Shown: one piece after another, positions 8,806-17,522 of the stretch
Numbering within the stretch: the stretch's first letter is position 1
How the letters are laid out: every line of letters starts with the position of its first letter
Assembly (NCBI GenBank): GCA_027315205.1
Contig: DAHUYM010000006.1
Coordinates: forward strand, 92,481 to 156,480
Direction: 5' to 3'
Length of the DNA stretch: 64,000 nucleotides
Source of the DNA: Leptospirillum sp.
GTDB taxonomy: Bacteria; Nitrospirota; Leptospirillia; Leptospirillales; Leptospirillaceae
Notes under the pieces: generated by a model
Databases searched by the model: none
What the model was told of the DNA's origin: nothing
The model's input: the letters and a program-made list of their open reading frames with translations, nothing else
Translations under genes and position numbers: made by a program

Positions 8806-9864
8806 TTACTCCACCGGCTGAGGGGCGGACAAACCGTCCTGGACCAGCCGGACGAGATAACGGGCCATGGAAACGGGAGTTTCCGGCAGGATGCCGTGCC
8901 CCAGGTTGAAAATGAAACCCGGGCGGCCCTCCATCTCTTTCAGTATGCGGCCGACCTCGTCCTTCAGGACTGACGGGGTTCCCAGGAGAGAAACCGGGTC
9001 CAGGTTCCCCTGTATGCCGGTCGACTCGGACAGACGCTTGCGTGCCACCGAAAGAGACAACCTCCAGTCCACGGAAACGACGTCGGCTCCCGCCTCTTTC
9101 ATGTCTTCCAGAAGCGCGCAGCTCCCGTTGACATAAAGGATAGAAGGAAGCCCGTATCCGCGCATGGCCTGGACGATCTTCCGGACATACGGAAGGGCGA
9201 ACGACCGGTAATGAAAGGACGAGAGAGAACCGGCCCATGTATCGAAAATCTGGTACGCATGGACTCCGGCTTCCGCCTGCATGGACAAGTACCGGATCAC
9301 CGTGTCGGTCGCTTTCTCCAGAAGGGCATGCAAGGTTTCGGGCTCCGAAAACATCATCCGCTTGACTCTCGAGAAATCCTTGGTGATCTCCCCTTCCACC
9401 ATGTAGGTCGCGAGCGTGAACGGAGCACCCGCGAAACCGATCAGGGGAACGCGGCTTGCCAGACGGCGATTGACCTCCCGGATTGCTTCAGCGACAAAAC
9501 CCGTCTTGGAGACCGGGTCGGGAACCTCAAGGCCGTCCACATCCGCCCGGGTTCGGACAGGGTTGGGAAAAGAAGGGCCTTTGTGTTCGGAAAACATGAG
9601 ATCGAGCCCCATCGCCTCGACCGGAACAAGGATGTCCGAAAAGAGGATCGCCGCATCAACCCCGAGAATGTCGATCGGAAGCAGGGTTGCCCGAGCCGCC
9701 AGATCCGGCGTCTTGCAGAGCCCGAGGAAGGTCGTGTTCTTTCGGATCGCCTGGTATTCCGGCATATACCGTCCCGCCTGCCGCATGATCCATATCGGCG
9801 GCCGTTCGGTACGGACCCCCCGGCACGCGCGCAGGAAAAGGTCGTTCTTGAGAGCAGTCGTCAT
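8806..9864 (-). CDS. hemE: Uroporphyrinogen decarboxylase
   Basis: A 352-aa cytosolic enzyme converting uroporphyrinogen III to coproporphyrinogen III. Diagnostic stretches are PPIWIMRQAGRYMPEY near residue 20, FSDILVPVEAMG, GFAGAPFTLATYMVEG, FDTWAGSLS and NLGHGILPETP. The ATG overlaps the stop of the CbiX-like gene as ATGA, with AAAGG eight bases upstream. The product of HemE is the substrate of HemN, encoded next. Confidence 0.97.
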   Translation of the reverse strand: MTTALKNDLFLRACRGVRTERPPIWIMRQAGRYMPEYQAIRKNTTFLGLCKTPDLAARATLLPIDILGVDAAILFSDILVPVEAMGLDLMFSEHKGPSFPNPVRTRADVDGLEVPDPVSKTGFVAEAIREVNRRLASRVPLIGFAGAPFTLATYMVEGEITKDFSRVKRMMFSEPETLHALLEKATDTVIRYLSMQAEAGVHAYQIFDTWAGSLSSFHYRSFALPYVRKIVQAMRGYGLPSILYVNGSCALLEDMKEAGADVVSVDWRLSLSVARKRLSESTGIQGNLDPVSLLGTPSVLKDEVGRILKEMEGRPGFIFNLGHGILPETPVSMARYLVRLVQDGLSAPQPVE

Positions 9865-10751
9865 GGATAAGGCCTTTCATCTCTTGAAATCCGATCGGCA
9901 TCGGATCCGTTTCCAAAATCCAGTGTCGGCCACTTGGGCAGTGGCGTGCGTCCCAGCTTCAATACCCGCCGGATCCGTAGGGCCATATGATCCAGCATCA
10001 TCGGATGGTCACCGAACGGGGGCGTCACGAGCACATCCCCTTCAAAGCCTTTTTGTTTCCTGAACGTCTGGGCCAATCCCCGGATACGGTCCATCAGCAC
10101 ACCCTCGAAAAGAAAATAGGGAATCAGTAGGAGCCGGTCCTGTGACCGGGGGTCGAGCCGGTCGAGCACGTCCGACAGTCGGGGTTCGGTCACGCTGATG
10201 AATGAAAAAGCCGGCGGGGTTCCCTTGCGCCGTTCCCACAGGCGGCGGCCCTGATAATAAAGGGAGGCGTTGGCGTTCGGATCGAGGCTCCCCCTGCCGA
10301 CCACGATGACCGTATCCCGGATCCCGGGATCGACCTTCGGCAGAAGGTCCAGGAGAATGGAAACCACGTTCTGGTCGGTTCCCAACGCCCAGTCCCGGAT
10401 CAAGACTGTTCCGGGATGGGCTTCGGATGCGGCGTCGATGTACCCCGCCACGTCGCTTTTGGAATGCCCCGCATCGAAGAGGAGGAACGGGAACAGACCG
10501 ATTCCTTTCGACCGGGACGCAAGTGTGCCGATCACCGCTCCGACGCTGGGTTCTGCATGATCGATGAAAGCCAGGGCCAACTCGATAGGCAGGTCCGGGG
10601 GAAGTTTCGCCTTGAGAGCCGAAAACGTGGCCCTGGCGTGTTCGTTCCCCCGTTCGTCGGGACTGCCGTGAACGATCAGGACTGCCGACCAGTCACACGC
10701 ACCCGTCACGGGTTCCGGAGATCCCGTCCTGAATGATTTTGCCGTTTGCAT
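9861..10751 (-). CDS. CbiX-type sirohydrochlorin chelatase / ferrochelatase-like protein
   Basis: A 296-aa two-domain class II chelatase of the CbiX/SirB type. The first half has VLIVHGSPDERGN and FPFLLFDAGHSKSD (metal-binding His residues); the second repeats the fold with VVGRGSLDPNAN. Family members insert Co or Fe into sirohydrochlorin or, in a few lineages, into porphyrins. The open frame runs further upstream, but ATG at 10751 (MQTAKSF) lies just after the neighbouring gene and gives a sensible N-terminus. It sits directly before hemE and hemN, so a heme role is likely; the metal and the tetrapyrrole are not readable. Confidence 0.82.
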   Translation of the reverse strand: MQTAKSFRTGSPEPVTGACDWSAVLIVHGSPDERGNEHARATFSALKAKLPPDLPIELALAFIDHAEPSVGAVIGTLASRSKGIGLFPFLLFDAGHSKSDVAGYIDAASEAHPGTVLIRDWALGTDQNVVSILLDLLPKVDPGIRDTVIVVGRGSLDPNANASLYYQGRRLWERRKGTPPAFSFISVTEPRLSDVLDRLDPRSQDRLLLIPYFLFEGVLMDRIRGLAQTFRKQKGFEGDVLVTPPFGDHPMMLDHMALRIRRVLKLGRTPLPKWPTLDFGNGSDADRISRDERPYP

Positions 10752-10783
10752 ACGGGGATTATACGGGTGACGGCTCGACAGGG

Positions 10784-11566
10784 TCAACGAAGCGAGCCGC
10801 CCATCTCCATGGTATGGAGAACCCGGCGCCGCGCCAAACCTATAAAAGCCAGCATGCCCCCGACGCCAAGATCGGCAAGCGCAAGGTTCCATTCTCCGAT
10901 CCAGATCGCGATTCCCATATTGAACAGGTAGACCGACATATAAAGCGCCACAGGACCCAGTCGGTCGAAAAGAGTCTTTTTTCCCGATGCCGCAGAAATC
11001 GGAAAGATGGGCGTGGCACGCCAGGCGGCAAGAATCAGGATGCCAACCACCCCCCATCCGATGAAGTTGGAAACGGGAACTCCAAAATACATCCCACCGC
11101 CGGGATAATCGTAAATGTGTCCAAGGAACCATTGGCTGCCCCGGAGTGATGCGGGATCGATCACAACGTCGATGGCGACGAAAAAGATCACCGCCAAGCA
11201 CAAGGAGCTCCAGCGTTCCCTAAAGGGAGCCGAAAGCAATTCCCCGAGCCCGCTCCCCTCGATCCGGGCCACCGTACCGAGGCTCGCCACCATCAGGAAG
11301 GCGAAAGAGAGGGAATCCATGAGGGGCACCGGACCGATCCAGACTTCCTTGTCGAGGGTTGTAGGGAGATATTCGTAATATCCGAATGGAAACCACCCAC
11401 CCGGGCGGGAAGAGGAATATTCACAGGCATAGGCAAGCGCATAGGCAAGCCCGTACCGGAGAATGGCCCCTCCGGGTCCTGCCGCACGCGACAGGACCAG
11501 AAGGCCCGTTCCCCAGAAAAGAAAGACATACCATCGAAACAACAGGGTATGGAGAAGAAGTTCCAA
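10784..11566 (-). CDS. Carotenoid-hydratase-like integral membrane protein (CruF family)
   Basis: A 260-aa protein with about seven hydrophobic segments. It matches the carotenoid biosynthesis family PF04240 (CruF / bisanhydrobacterioruberin hydratase) through WFPFGYYEY, PLMDSLSFAFLM, AIDVVIDPASLRGSQWF and the IYDYPGGGMYFGVPVSNF block. Members add water to terminal C=C bonds of C40 to C50 isoprenoids. Here it sits within the hopanoid gene cluster, so a triterpenoid or carotenoid substrate is possible; the substrate is inferred only loosely. Confidence 0.82.
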   Translation of the reverse strand: MELLLHTLLFRWYVFLFWGTGLLVLSRAAGPGGAILRYGLAYALAYACEYSSSRPGGWFPFGYYEYLPTTLDKEVWIGPVPLMDSLSFAFLMVASLGTVARIEGSGLGELLSAPFRERWSSLCLAVIFFVAIDVVIDPASLRGSQWFLGHIYDYPGGGMYFGVPVSNFIGWGVVGILILAAWRATPIFPISAASGKKTLFDRLGPVALYMSVYLFNMGIAIWIGEWNLALADLGVGGMLAFIGLARRRVLHTMEMGGSLR

Positions 11567-11594
11567 ATCGCCTCCCGGATCGTCGCGTCCGGCC

Positions 11595-11984
11595 TTATCC
11601 CCCGCCCCGGGAAATCAGGACCACACCGATCGTGATCAGAGTGATCCCGCTCCAGCGCCGGACGGAAACCGGTTCCTTCAGGAAGACCCGGGCCAGGAGA
11701 GCCGTGAGGACATAACCGAATCCGGTCATCGGCACCACGAAACTGACCGGAACCTTCTGGATAAGAGCCAAAAGGAGAAAATAATAGATCGCCTGCAGGA
11801 AGACGCCCAGGATAACGAGAGGATCCGTGATGACGCGAAGGATCCGATTCTTGCGGACACCCTCCACGGGCACGGAAGAATTCTTCATTCCTCGCGAAAG
11901 CAGGATGAACCCAACATCTTCCATCAGGAGGGCCACCATGAATACGAGGAAGAACGTGGCGGGAGAGAGGCTCCCGAACGTCAG
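11595..11984 (-). CDS. Small EamA/SMR-type transporter (ArnE-like)
   Basis: A protein of about 129 aa with four membrane segments, resembling half-size EamA/small multidrug resistance proteins such as the ArnE flippase subunit. The last segment contains VSVRRWSGITLITIGVVLIS. The frame stays open far upstream inside hpnI, but the start is probably CTG at 11984: its last two bases are part of the hpnI stop (CTGA), and GGGAGG lies six bases upstream. An internal ATG at 11940 has no SD and would delete part of helix 1. It probably moves a lipid-linked sugar or hopanoid intermediate (inference). Confidence 0.72.
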   Translation of the reverse strand: MTFGSLSPATFFLVFMVALLMEDVGFILLSRGMKNSSVPVEGVRKNRILRVITDPLVILGVFLQAIYYFLLLALIQKVPVSFVVPMTGFGYVLTALLARVFLKEPVSVRRWSGITLITIGVVLISRGGG

Positions 11985-13213
11985 GGGGAACCTCCCGCAG
12001 CCGGTTGTGAGGACCCGGTCGCCTGACGTCCCTCGAGAGCCATGAGGGTCCCGTCCGGACGGATCCGGTAATGGTGACCCCTCCAGGTGATATGGGAGCC
12101 GAAGCTCCCCAGATACAGGAGGATCGAAAGAACCTCCCGAGCCGGGAACAAGATCCAGTCGAAGAGTGTAAAGGGGCGGCGAACCGGAGAGGCGGCAATC
12201 CTCGCAAGAAGAACCACGTGGACCCCGTAGAAGAAAAGGGAGGCGGCCCATACGAGCGGTTCTCCAAACCACAGGCCGATAGAAAACGATCCGAGAAGAA
12301 AAACGAACGGACGCGTCAGGATCGAAAGTGCGTACCCCACCGGACGGCAGTTTCGGTAAGTCCTCACCCACCGGAGCTCGTGCTTCCACATTTCTCCGAA
12401 TGTTTGGCCAGGTATCTGGGCATCGACCATGTAGCCGGAAAGATGGACCCGGTATCCGGCCTCGACCACTTTCTGTCCCAGATGATAGTCGTCGGCCAGG
12501 ACCTCGGTGAGTGCCCCGAATCCACCGAAACAGTCCAGAACGGAACGGCGGACCAGCATCGTCGGCCCGAAAGCAAAATCGATCGGAAACAAAAAATAGG
12601 CCACGAGTGATTGGGGAATGGCTTCGGTATTCAGCATGATGGCCGCGAGTCGCGAGGTCCATCCCCCCGTCGGAGTTCCCCGCTGGAGGCACGTGACAAG
12701 CCCGATCGTTCCATCGTGAAGAAGGGGAGCGACGATGGTTTTCAGATAGGACGGACCGACCCGGATGTCGCTGTCGTTCAGTACGATCAGGTCGGCCCCT
12801 TCGCCCTGGAACGCACGGCTGACATTGTTCATTTTCCGGTTCATCCCGGAATGCTCGGAAATGACCTTGAGCCGGACTTTCACCCCGTATTCACCGATCA
12901 ACCCTTCGATCAGCGGCACCGCGGGATCCTCTTGGTCTCCCACGACGAACATGACTTCGAAGGACGGGTAATCCTGATCGAGAAATGAACGAAAATTGGC
13001 GAGCGCCCCCTCATCGATTCCCTTGACGGGCTTGATCATCAGAACGGGGGGGAAATGGGCTTTCAGGTCGGCGTGAAGTCTGGAGGATCGCAGGAGCTTT
13101 CGGGCTCCCAGTATGGAAAGAACGTCGAAAAAAACCCCCACCCCCCCGATCGCCAGGAGAAAACCGCAGATCAGGAGGGGTAAGGGAAAAGAAGGAACAT
13201 TCAGAGGGTCCAT
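11981..13213 (-). CDS. hpnI: Hopanoid biosynthesis glycosyltransferase HpnI
   Basis: A 410-aa membrane-bound family 2 glycosyltransferase. An N-terminal helix (residues 8-30) is followed by the GT-A core with VMIKPVKGID-like and DQDYPSFEVMFVVGD stretches, the metal-binding NDSDIRV near residue 147, the second Asp in EVLADDYHLG, and the ELRWVRTYR acceptor motif; two or three C-terminal helices follow. HpnI is known to add N-acetylglucosamine to adenosylhopane/bacteriohopanetriol chains. Linkage to hpnJ upstream supports the call. Confidence 0.9.
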   Translation of the reverse strand: MDPLNVPSFPLPLLICGFLLAIGGVGVFFDVLSILGARKLLRSSRLHADLKAHFPPVLMIKPVKGIDEGALANFRSFLDQDYPSFEVMFVVGDQEDPAVPLIEGLIGEYGVKVRLKVISEHSGMNRKMNNVSRAFQGEGADLIVLNDSDIRVGPSYLKTIVAPLLHDGTIGLVTCLQRGTPTGGWTSRLAAIMLNTEAIPQSLVAYFLFPIDFAFGPTMLVRRSVLDCFGGFGALTEVLADDYHLGQKVVEAGYRVHLSGYMVDAQIPGQTFGEMWKHELRWVRTYRNCRPVGYALSILTRPFVFLLGSFSIGLWFGEPLVWAASLFFYGVHVVLLARIAASPVRRPFTLFDWILFPAREVLSILLYLGSFGSHITWRGHHYRIRPDGTLMALEGRQATGSSQPAAGGSP

Positions 13214-13241
13214 AGAATTCGGTTGTTCTCAGGCGGGATCA

Positions 13242-14681
13242 TCACTGGCCTGCGGTGGATTTCAAGGCCTCCTTCCGGCGGGCCATGAATCGGAAATACT
13301 CCCCGGCTTCCCGGATGATCTTCTTTCGCTCCGTCGCGCTCAAAAGCGCTTTCTTCAGGACCCGGGCGATGTAGCGGGGACGGTAGTAAAACTTCCGGTA
13401 GAACTTGGGAACGGCCATGAAAATATCCCTGGAACCGATCTCGGGATAGCTGATGTTGCAGGTCTGGTAGCCTTCCTCGGAGACCATTTCCGATTCCATG
13501 AGGTACCCGTTGGCCTTGGCGAAATCGTAGAATTTGGTCCCCGGATACGGAGACGCCAGGGAAACCTGGAGGGTCTCGATATCCATGTCGCACGCGAAAC
13601 GGATCGTTTCCTCGATTGTTTCCTGGGTTTCTCCCGGCAGGCCGACGATGAACGTGCCGTGAATTTTCATCCCGAGCTGGTGGGTATTTCGTGTGAACTC
13701 GACCGCCTGGTCGACACGGATGCCTTTCTTGACATTATTCAGGATCTGCTGGTTCCCCGATTCGTATCCGACGACCATGACACGACACCCCGACTCCTTC
13801 ATGAGACGGAGGGTCTCGTAATCCACGTTCGCTTTCGAGTTGCACCCCCAGGACAGCTTGAACGGCTTCATCGCGTTCGCGAGATCCCGGGTCCGGTCAC
13901 GGTACTCCGTCAGCGTGTCGTCATCGAAGAAGAGTTCCTTGATCTCAGGAAACGTCTTCTTGATGTAGGCGACTTCCTTGATCACGTTTTCGACGGACCG
14001 GGTCCGGTAGACATTACCCGAAAAGGTCTGCGGCCACAGGCAGAAGGTGCATTTGCTCCCGCAACCTCGTCCCGCGTAGATCGAAACATACGGATACTGC
14101 ATCCAGGGGATCTCGTAGTCACGGATATTCAGGTCCCGCTTATAGATCTCCGAGGCGAACGGAAGGGAGTCGAGATCTTCGAGGACCGGTCTGTCGGGGT
14201 TCGAATAGATCGTCCCGTCTTTTCTATAGTTGATTCCCAGGATCTGGTCCCATGGCTTTCCGTTGGCGATTTCGGGAATCGCGTAATCGAACTCTTCCCG
14301 CACCACAAAGTCGATGACCGGGTCCGCCTTCAGGGTCAACTCAGGCAGCACGCTGGGATGGGGGCCGACAAAACCGACCAGGATCGCGGGGTTACGTTCC
14401 TTGAAGCCCTTGGCGGTCATGATGTCGTTCTGAAGCGAAGGCGTGCTCGTATACAGGATGACGATATCGAATTCCCGGGAAAGGGAGAGGGTCTTGTCTC
14501 GGTCCCAGCCCAGCGGAGGAGCATCGACCACGCGGGAGTTCTCGAGCATCCCGGCGGGATAGGTCAGCCAGGTCGGGTACCAGAAAGAACGAACTTCCCT
14601 CGTGGCCTGGTAACGGGCACCAGCTCCGCCGTCGAAGTCCGCAAAGGAAGGAGGATTCAAGAACAATGTTTTCAGCGGCAT
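13242..14681 (-). CDS. hpnJ: Hopanoid-associated B12-binding radical SAM protein HpnJ
   Basis: A 479-aa protein with an N-terminal cobalamin-binding-like domain (residues 1-150) and a radical SAM domain whose cluster motif is CGSKCTFCLW. HpnJ has been linked to ring contraction giving the cyclitol ether of bacteriohopanetetrol. The start at 14681 (MPLKTLFLNPPS) is chosen because GGAG stands nine bases upstream and FLNPPS is the usual beginning of these enzymes; an ATG at 14714 would add eleven unsupported residues. It is followed by hpnI after 28 bases. Confidence 0.92.
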   Translation of the reverse strand: MPLKTLFLNPPSFADFDGGAGARYQATREVRSFWYPTWLTYPAGMLENSRVVDAPPLGWDRDKTLSLSREFDIVILYTSTPSLQNDIMTAKGFKERNPAILVGFVGPHPSVLPELTLKADPVIDFVVREEFDYAIPEIANGKPWDQILGINYRKDGTIYSNPDRPVLEDLDSLPFASEIYKRDLNIRDYEIPWMQYPYVSIYAGRGCGSKCTFCLWPQTFSGNVYRTRSVENVIKEVAYIKKTFPEIKELFFDDDTLTEYRDRTRDLANAMKPFKLSWGCNSKANVDYETLRLMKESGCRVMVVGYESGNQQILNNVKKGIRVDQAVEFTRNTHQLGMKIHGTFIVGLPGETQETIEETIRFACDMDIETLQVSLASPYPGTKFYDFAKANGYLMESEMVSEEGYQTCNISYPEIGSRDIFMAVPKFYRKFYYRPRYIARVLKKALLSATERKKIIREAGEYFRFMARRKEALKSTAGQ

Positions 14682-14726
14682 CCCGGACTCCATATACGAA
14701 AGGACTCCGCGCACGATAGCGCGGCG

Positions 14727-15635
14727 TCAGTGGGTTTCGATGAACTCTTCCTCAGCGGATTCGTTTCGATTGACGGAAGGCTCGAAGCCTTTTTCCCGCG
14801 AAATCCGAACAAGCTTCTCGATCACACCTTCGATCAGCCATTCCGGGGTCGAGGCTCCGGCCGTCACTCCCACTTTTTCGCTCCCGGCGAACCATTCCGG
14901 GCTGACTTCGTCCGCACTGTCGACCAGGTACGACGCCCGGCAAAGGCCACCGGAGACTTCCTGGAGACGGCGGGAATTGGCGCTGCTCATCGAGCCAACG
15001 GTGATCATGATATCCATGTCGCCCGCGATTTCGAGGACGGAGGTCTGCCGCTTTTCCGTCGCGTCGCAGATCGTGTTGTGGACTTCGAGCTGGGGGTACC
15101 TTTTCTTCAGAAGCTCGAGGATCTCGTCGAAATACTTGATGCTCTGGGTTGTCTGGGAAACCAGGGCCACGGGACCGTCGGTCAGGGGAAGCCCCGGGAT
15201 TTCCTCTTTCCGGTGGAAGACATGAATGTTTTCGGTGGCGACACCGCAAACGCCCATCACCTCGTCGTGGTTCTTCTCGCCCAGGAGAAAGATTGTGTAG
15301 TTATGGGCGGAAAGATTCTTGACGATCCGGTGGATCTTCGAGACAAGCGGGCAGGTGGTATCGACGACGTCGAGATTGCGGGACCGGGCTTCTTCGATGA
15401 CGGAAGGGGCCACCCCGTGGGCGCTGATGATCAGGGTTCCGCTATCGACCTCGCGCACTTCCTCCACCGATTTCACGCCCCTGTCCGAGAGGTCTTTCAC
15501 GACATGGGTATTGTGCACGATCTCATGAAGGATGAAGACGGGGCCCTTGGCCTCCTCAGACGTCTTGTGGGCCAGCTTGATCGCTCTTTTCACTCCGACG
15601 CAGACACCCGCGTATTCCGGAAGAAAGATATCCAT
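14727..15635 (-). CDS. ispH: 4-hydroxy-3-methylbut-2-enyl diphosphate reductase
   Basis: A 302-aa 4Fe-4S enzyme ending the MEP pathway with IPP and DMAPP. The three cluster cysteines are visible in GVCVGVKRA, TTCPLVSKIH and NTICDATEKRQ; HEIVHNTHVV and ISAHGVAPSV are also diagnostic. The gene lies in the hopanoid cluster between hpnA and hpnJ, giving isoprenoid precursor supply. It ends 46 bases before hpnJ. Confidence 0.96.
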   Translation of the reverse strand: MDIFLPEYAGVCVGVKRAIKLAHKTSEEAKGPVFILHEIVHNTHVVKDLSDRGVKSVEEVREVDSGTLIISAHGVAPSVIEEARSRNLDVVDTTCPLVSKIHRIVKNLSAHNYTIFLLGEKNHDEVMGVCGVATENIHVFHRKEEIPGLPLTDGPVALVSQTTQSIKYFDEILELLKKRYPQLEVHNTICDATEKRQTSVLEIAGDMDIMITVGSMSSANSRRLQEVSGGLCRASYLVDSADEVSPEWFAGSEKVGVTAGASTPEWLIEGVIEKLVRISREKGFEPSVNRNESAEEEFIETH

Positions 15636-15702
15636 TATTCCGACTCCTTTATGTCCATTGGTCCCCGGGATCGCCCTAGAAGGCAGCCCCAGGGTGTCAT
15701 AT

Positions 15703-16728
15703 TCAGCTCAGTTTCACACCGCTCCGGCCCATGTACTCCGGGCCGGAAAAGTACTGGACGGCATCCCTTACAGCTTCTTCCACCGGGGTCAGGGCAAGAC
15801 CGAGTTCCCGGACCGACTTTTCCCCGGAGTAAAACATCATCTTGTTCGCCATCCTCACCCCGTCCAGGGGGATCAGGGGCTCTTTTCCCGTCAGGCGGGA
15901 AACCCCTTCGGACAGATAGGCCAGCGGAACCAGGGCCGACCGGGGCATCCTCAAGGTCGGCGCCGGTATTCCGGTTTGGGCTTCGAGAATCCCGAAAAGC
16001 TCCCGAAGAAGAAGGTTCTTGTTGGCCAGAATATATTTTTCTCCCGGTCGCCCTTTCCTGGCCGCCAGGATGTGCCCTTTGGCCACGTCCCGCACATGGA
16101 TGACGTTGAGGCCGGTATGGACGAACGCTTTCATCCGGCCTTTCATGTAATCCAGCACGATTCTCCCGGTCGGCGTCGGCTTGATGTCACGCCCTCCGAT
16201 AGGGGCACTCGGGTTCACGATCACGATGGGCAACCTGTCCGAATACGAGAGAACCACCTGCTCGGACAGATACTTCGACAGCTTATATTCTCCGATCAGC
16301 GTTTTAGTGTCAACCCGATCCGCCTCGGAAATCGGGACATCGTCATCCCGGGCACCGAGCGCTGCCACGCTGCTGCAGTATACGATGCGCTCGATGGGAC
16401 GGCCGATACAGGCTTCCAGAAGGGACCGGGTCCCTTCGACATTGGTCCGGAGCATCTCTCCTTGCCTGGGAGACCACAAACGGTAATCGGCGGCCACGTG
16501 AAAAAGGTAGTCGACACCGCCCAACGCCTTTGCCAGCGAACCTGGATCCCTCAAGTCCCCATAGACCCACTCCACATCCGGACCTTTCGGAGGCAGATTT
16601 CGGGTGTCGCTCGTCGGCCGTACGAGGCAGGAGATTGAAAACCCTTCCGCCAGAAGTTCGGATGCGACCCAGGACCCTACGAATCCCGTCGCTCCCGTGA
16701 CAAACGCCTTCGGTTTCGAGGCCGACAT
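15703..16728 (-). CDS. hpnA: Hopanoid-associated sugar epimerase HpnA
   Basis: A 341-aa extended short-chain dehydrogenase with the NAD motif VTGATGFVGSWVA at the N-terminus and a YxxxK pair in GEYKLSKYLSEQ. It matches the HpnA family through the FHVAADYRLW stretch and the C-terminal region. The frame is open upstream to 17043, but ATG at 16728 with GGGAGGGG upstream gives the proper N-terminus. Its exact sugar substrate is not established in the literature known to me. It is divergent from the lipoprotein gene at 16833. Confidence 0.92.
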   Translation of the reverse strand: MSASKPKAFVTGATGFVGSWVASELLAEGFSISCLVRPTSDTRNLPPKGPDVEWVYGDLRDPGSLAKALGGVDYLFHVAADYRLWSPRQGEMLRTNVEGTRSLLEACIGRPIERIVYCSSVAALGARDDDVPISEADRVDTKTLIGEYKLSKYLSEQVVLSYSDRLPIVIVNPSAPIGGRDIKPTPTGRIVLDYMKGRMKAFVHTGLNVIHVRDVAKGHILAARKGRPGEKYILANKNLLLRELFGILEAQTGIPAPTLRMPRSALVPLAYLSEGVSRLTGKEPLIPLDGVRMANKMMFYSGEKSVRELGLALTPVEEAVRDAVQYFSGPEYMGRSGVKLS

Positions 16729-16832
16729 CCTGATATACCCCTCCCCTCTCACACCCTCTTTGACTCCAGGATCATATTGTCTATGATGGACCGGTCCCCG
16801 CCAAGAATCCACCCGGAGGCTGCCCGACGCCC

Positions 16833-17522
16833 ATGTTCCGTTACCTTCGAGTCCTGCTCCTGACCCTGACCCCGTTCCTCGGAGGGTGCTATACCGTCCA
16901 GGTCCCCCTGAACGACCAGGGCGCCCTGGACCGGGTTGGCCTCGTCCTTCCGGATACCCGATTCCCCTCCGGGAGCATGGAGAGGACACTCGTTCCGCTC
17001 CTCGAATCCCGAGGATTTCGATGGAACGATCCCCGGTATTCACTGGGCCATCACATGATCCGTGGCAACCGGCTCGTGCTGGTCATGCCTGACGGGACGG
17101 TCGAGGTCCGCCGGTATGCCGCCCGGTTCAGGGACTCGGGGTTCCGTATCACGCATTTTCAGCCCACCCCGTCGGGAGACCTGGGCAAAAACGGAGATTC
17201 GGTGACACCGAGCCTCTTCCATTGCCTCTACAATCGCCCCGCCGCCGCTTTTGAGGATCATGCGCACGTCTCGTTCGCCACCCTCCTCGCCGACGGCGTC
17301 TTCACCGGGGGGATCGACACGGCATTGTTCCCGTTCACAATCGTCCTGTGCGAGACGGTCAACCGGCTTCCCCTGTCCTACCTCTCCCTCGAAATTTCCC
17401 GGGACGGCACTCTGACCCGGTTCCTGAACGATGCGTGGGCAAAAGCCCGTCTATCCTCCCGTTCTGGCCGGTCAGAACGGGAAACCGATCCCGACGAACG
17501 ATACGACCCCCGCCTCCGTTGA
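16833..17522 (+). CDS. Predicted lipoprotein, function unknown
   Basis: A 229-aa protein starting with a lipoprotein signal: basic MFRYLR, hydrophobic LLLTLTPF, and lipobox LGGC with Cys at residue 19. No known domain is recognised; the mature part looks mixed alpha/beta. It is the only plus-strand gene in the hopanoid block, divergent from hpnA (105 bases). Its last 51 bases overlap, in the opposite direction, the 3' end of the outer-membrane protein gene, so the final arginine/aspartate-rich tail may be poorly constrained. Confidence 0.75.
   Translation: MFRYLRVLLLTLTPFLGGCYTVQVPLNDQGALDRVGLVLPDTRFPSGSMERTLVPLLESRGFRWNDPRYSLGHHMIRGNRLVLVMPDGTVEVRRYAARFRDSGFRITHFQPTPSGDLGKNGDSVTPSLFHCLYNRPAAAFEDHAHVSFATLLADGVFTGGIDTALFPFTIVLCETVNRLPLSYLSLEISRDGTLTRFLNDAWAKARLSSRSGRSERETDPDERYDPRLR

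Noticed and set aside
13113..16103. 996-codon plus-strand open frame
   Set aside because: It is antisense to hpnJ, ispH and hpnA, whose proteins have clear motifs; the plus-strand product is rich in Arg, Gly, Asp and His with no domain. It is a GC-rich shadow frame.
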